Source: an uncultured Treponema sp. (GTDB taxonomy: Bacteria > Spirochaetota > Spirochaetia > Treponematales > Treponemataceae). From it: a stretch of DNA of 7,063 nucleotides. The stretch is taken from the NCBI GenBank assembly GCA_905372265.1, contig CAJPOL010000089.1:1-7063 (forward strand). Direction: 5' to 3'. Positions 6,213 to 7,063 of this stretch are shown here, piece by piece. Position 1 is the first letter of the stretch, and each line of letters starts with the position of its first letter. Under the pieces are notes generated by a model. That model worked only from the letters and a program-made list of their open reading frames with translations, was not told the DNA's origin and made no database searches. The translations under genes and the position numbers were made by a program.

Positions 6213-7063
6213 CTAATGGCGGGGGAAGAGTGTCTTTTCAAAGGATTCCGTAAATTTTGATTTCAAGCCCTTATCTTCGGTGTTAAAAAACGGTAATCCT
6301 ATTAACACGTACGAACTGTTACGTTCCATAACGATATGTTCCGTACCGTAGCGTCGACTGATTTCTTCCAAAAAATCTTGTTTCCAACCGTCGTTGTCGT
6401 CTCCCGCAAGATGCTTGCCTTTCGGTTCAATAAAGACTTGGTAGTATGCATTGGGATTGCCGGCTTTTCCGTGCAGAAATAATAAAAAATCCGGTTGAAA
6501 GCCGCGGCCGGTATCAAAATCAAAAATCTTATACACTTCTTCATTTCTAAGCAGTTGAAAAGAATCGTAGCTGTCAAGCAAATTCGATTTGCGGTCTTTT
6601 ATGAATTGAATTAAGTTACGTTCTTCGCTTGTGCCCCAAAATGCATCGAGCGCATACCAGTTTGCAGCTTGCAGTTCTTTTTCCAAAGCTTTGTTCTTTT
6701 GTGTCTCCTGCGTCTGCTCATCGATGTAAATGAGCTTTTCTTTAGTGAAACATACTTTTCCTTTTTGCTGATCGAACGAGAACATATCCGAAAATTTTAC
6801 CAACCGGAAATCCGTTCCTTTATACGGCTTATCGAATTGTTCAAATTCCTTTTGCAGATAAGTAAAAAACTTTTCACACAACTCCAGCATTTTTTTATTC
6901 GGAAGATTTTCATATTTGTCTGTATCATGCGTGATCTTAATTTTTACATCTTTTATGAAATCGAAAAAATCTTTCATACTTCGAACATTAAATCGGCATA
7001 ATATATTCTCAAAACTATAGTAGGAAGCGGCATTTGCATTAAGGCGATGAATAGCTTTATATT
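6213..7063 (-). CDS. Type III restriction enzyme (Res-like) C-terminal part, cut by window edge
   Basis: The minus-strand frame is open from the window edge to a TAG at 6215-6213, giving 282 visible codons. The first in-frame ATG (6977) is therefore probably internal, and the N-terminal helicase domains should lie beyond 7063. The visible part matches the C-terminal region of type III restriction Res subunits. A DVKIKITHD strand lies near the beginning and PYKGTDF further on. An ANWYALDAFWGTSEERNLI helix comes next, then FDTGRGFQPDFLLFL and FIEPKGKHL, followed by DGWKQDFLEEI. The Asp in PDF (codon 6491-6489) and Glu and Lys in EPK (codons 6428-6420) fit a PD-(D/E)xK nuclease centre. With its methylase partner such an enzyme cuts DNA that lacks the proper methylation. 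No methylase gene is visible. The segment is AT-rich compared with moxR and tkt. I cannot tell whether the full gene is intact. Confidence 0.8.
   Translation of the reverse strand, partial: YKAIHRLNANAASYYSFENILCRFNVRSMKDFFDFIKDVKIKITHDTDKYENLPNKKMLELCEKFFTYLQKEFEQFDKPYKGTDFRLVKFSDMFSFDQQKGKVCFTKEKLIYIDEQTQETQKNKALEKELQAANWYALDAFWGTSEERNLIQFIKDRKSNLLDSYDSFQLLRNEEVYKIFDFDTGRGFQPDFLLFLHGKAGNPNAYYQVFIEPKGKHLAGDDNDGWKQDFLEEISRRYGTEHIVMERNSSYVLIGLPFFNTEDKGLKSKFTESFEKTLFPRH

Noticed and set aside
6669..7001. A 110-codon plus-strand reading frame opposite the restriction gene
   Set aside because: Its Phe- and Leu-rich translation is what the antisense of a Lys- and Glu-rich gene produces; the minus-strand frame has clear family motifs.
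1..7063. CRISPR array, tRNA or rRNA gene
   Set aside because: No regularly spaced repeats and no cloverleaf or rRNA-like sequence were recognised.

Overview
This window looks like a piece of a spirochaete chromosome, most likely a host-associated Treponema. That assignment is an inference. It rests on the style of the secreted and outer-membrane proteins and on intergenic hairpin repeats that resemble those I associate with this genus; no rRNA or other marker gene is present. The left part (about 1-1500) and the right end (about 6200-7063) are visibly AT-rich. The middle (about 1540-6100) is richer in GC. This fits a conserved block between two accessory segments.

Layout. Positions 1-202 hold no convincing gene but contain two perfect hairpin-forming repeats (3-53 and 100-140). 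A secreted DUF2271-type protein follows (203-736, +). A partial copy of the second repeat lies just behind it (778-804), so the gene is bracketed by an 18-bp direct repeat. Next is a two-gene toxin-antitoxin operon (899-1144 Phd/YefM-type antitoxin and 1144-1467 RelE/ParE-type toxin, +, sharing one base). A 500-residue outer-membrane beta-barrel protein follows (1538-3040, +). It ends at a 12-bp perfect hairpin that separates it from a convergent minus-strand block.

The minus-strand block, read right to left, has three genes. The first is the C-terminal nuclease domain of a type III restriction (Res-like) enzyme; its reading frame stays open to the window edge (7063 to 6213). The second is a MoxR-family AAA+ ATPase (6102-5101), with a plausible promoter in the 110-bp gap before it. 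The third is a full-length transketolase (5085-3100), which starts 15 bp after the MoxR stop codon with a strong ribosome binding site. The last two are probably co-transcribed.

Function. Transketolase serves the non-oxidative pentose phosphate pathway and MoxR is a chaperone-like ATPase. The barrel and the DUF2271 protein belong to the envelope. The toxin-antitoxin pair and the restriction enzyme are typical accessory or defence genes. I do not see a clearly new multi-gene system. The points most worth a second look are a possible flavinylation motif in the DUF2271 protein, the repeats that bracket that gene, and a D-to-E change in the thiamine-diphosphate motif of transketolase.
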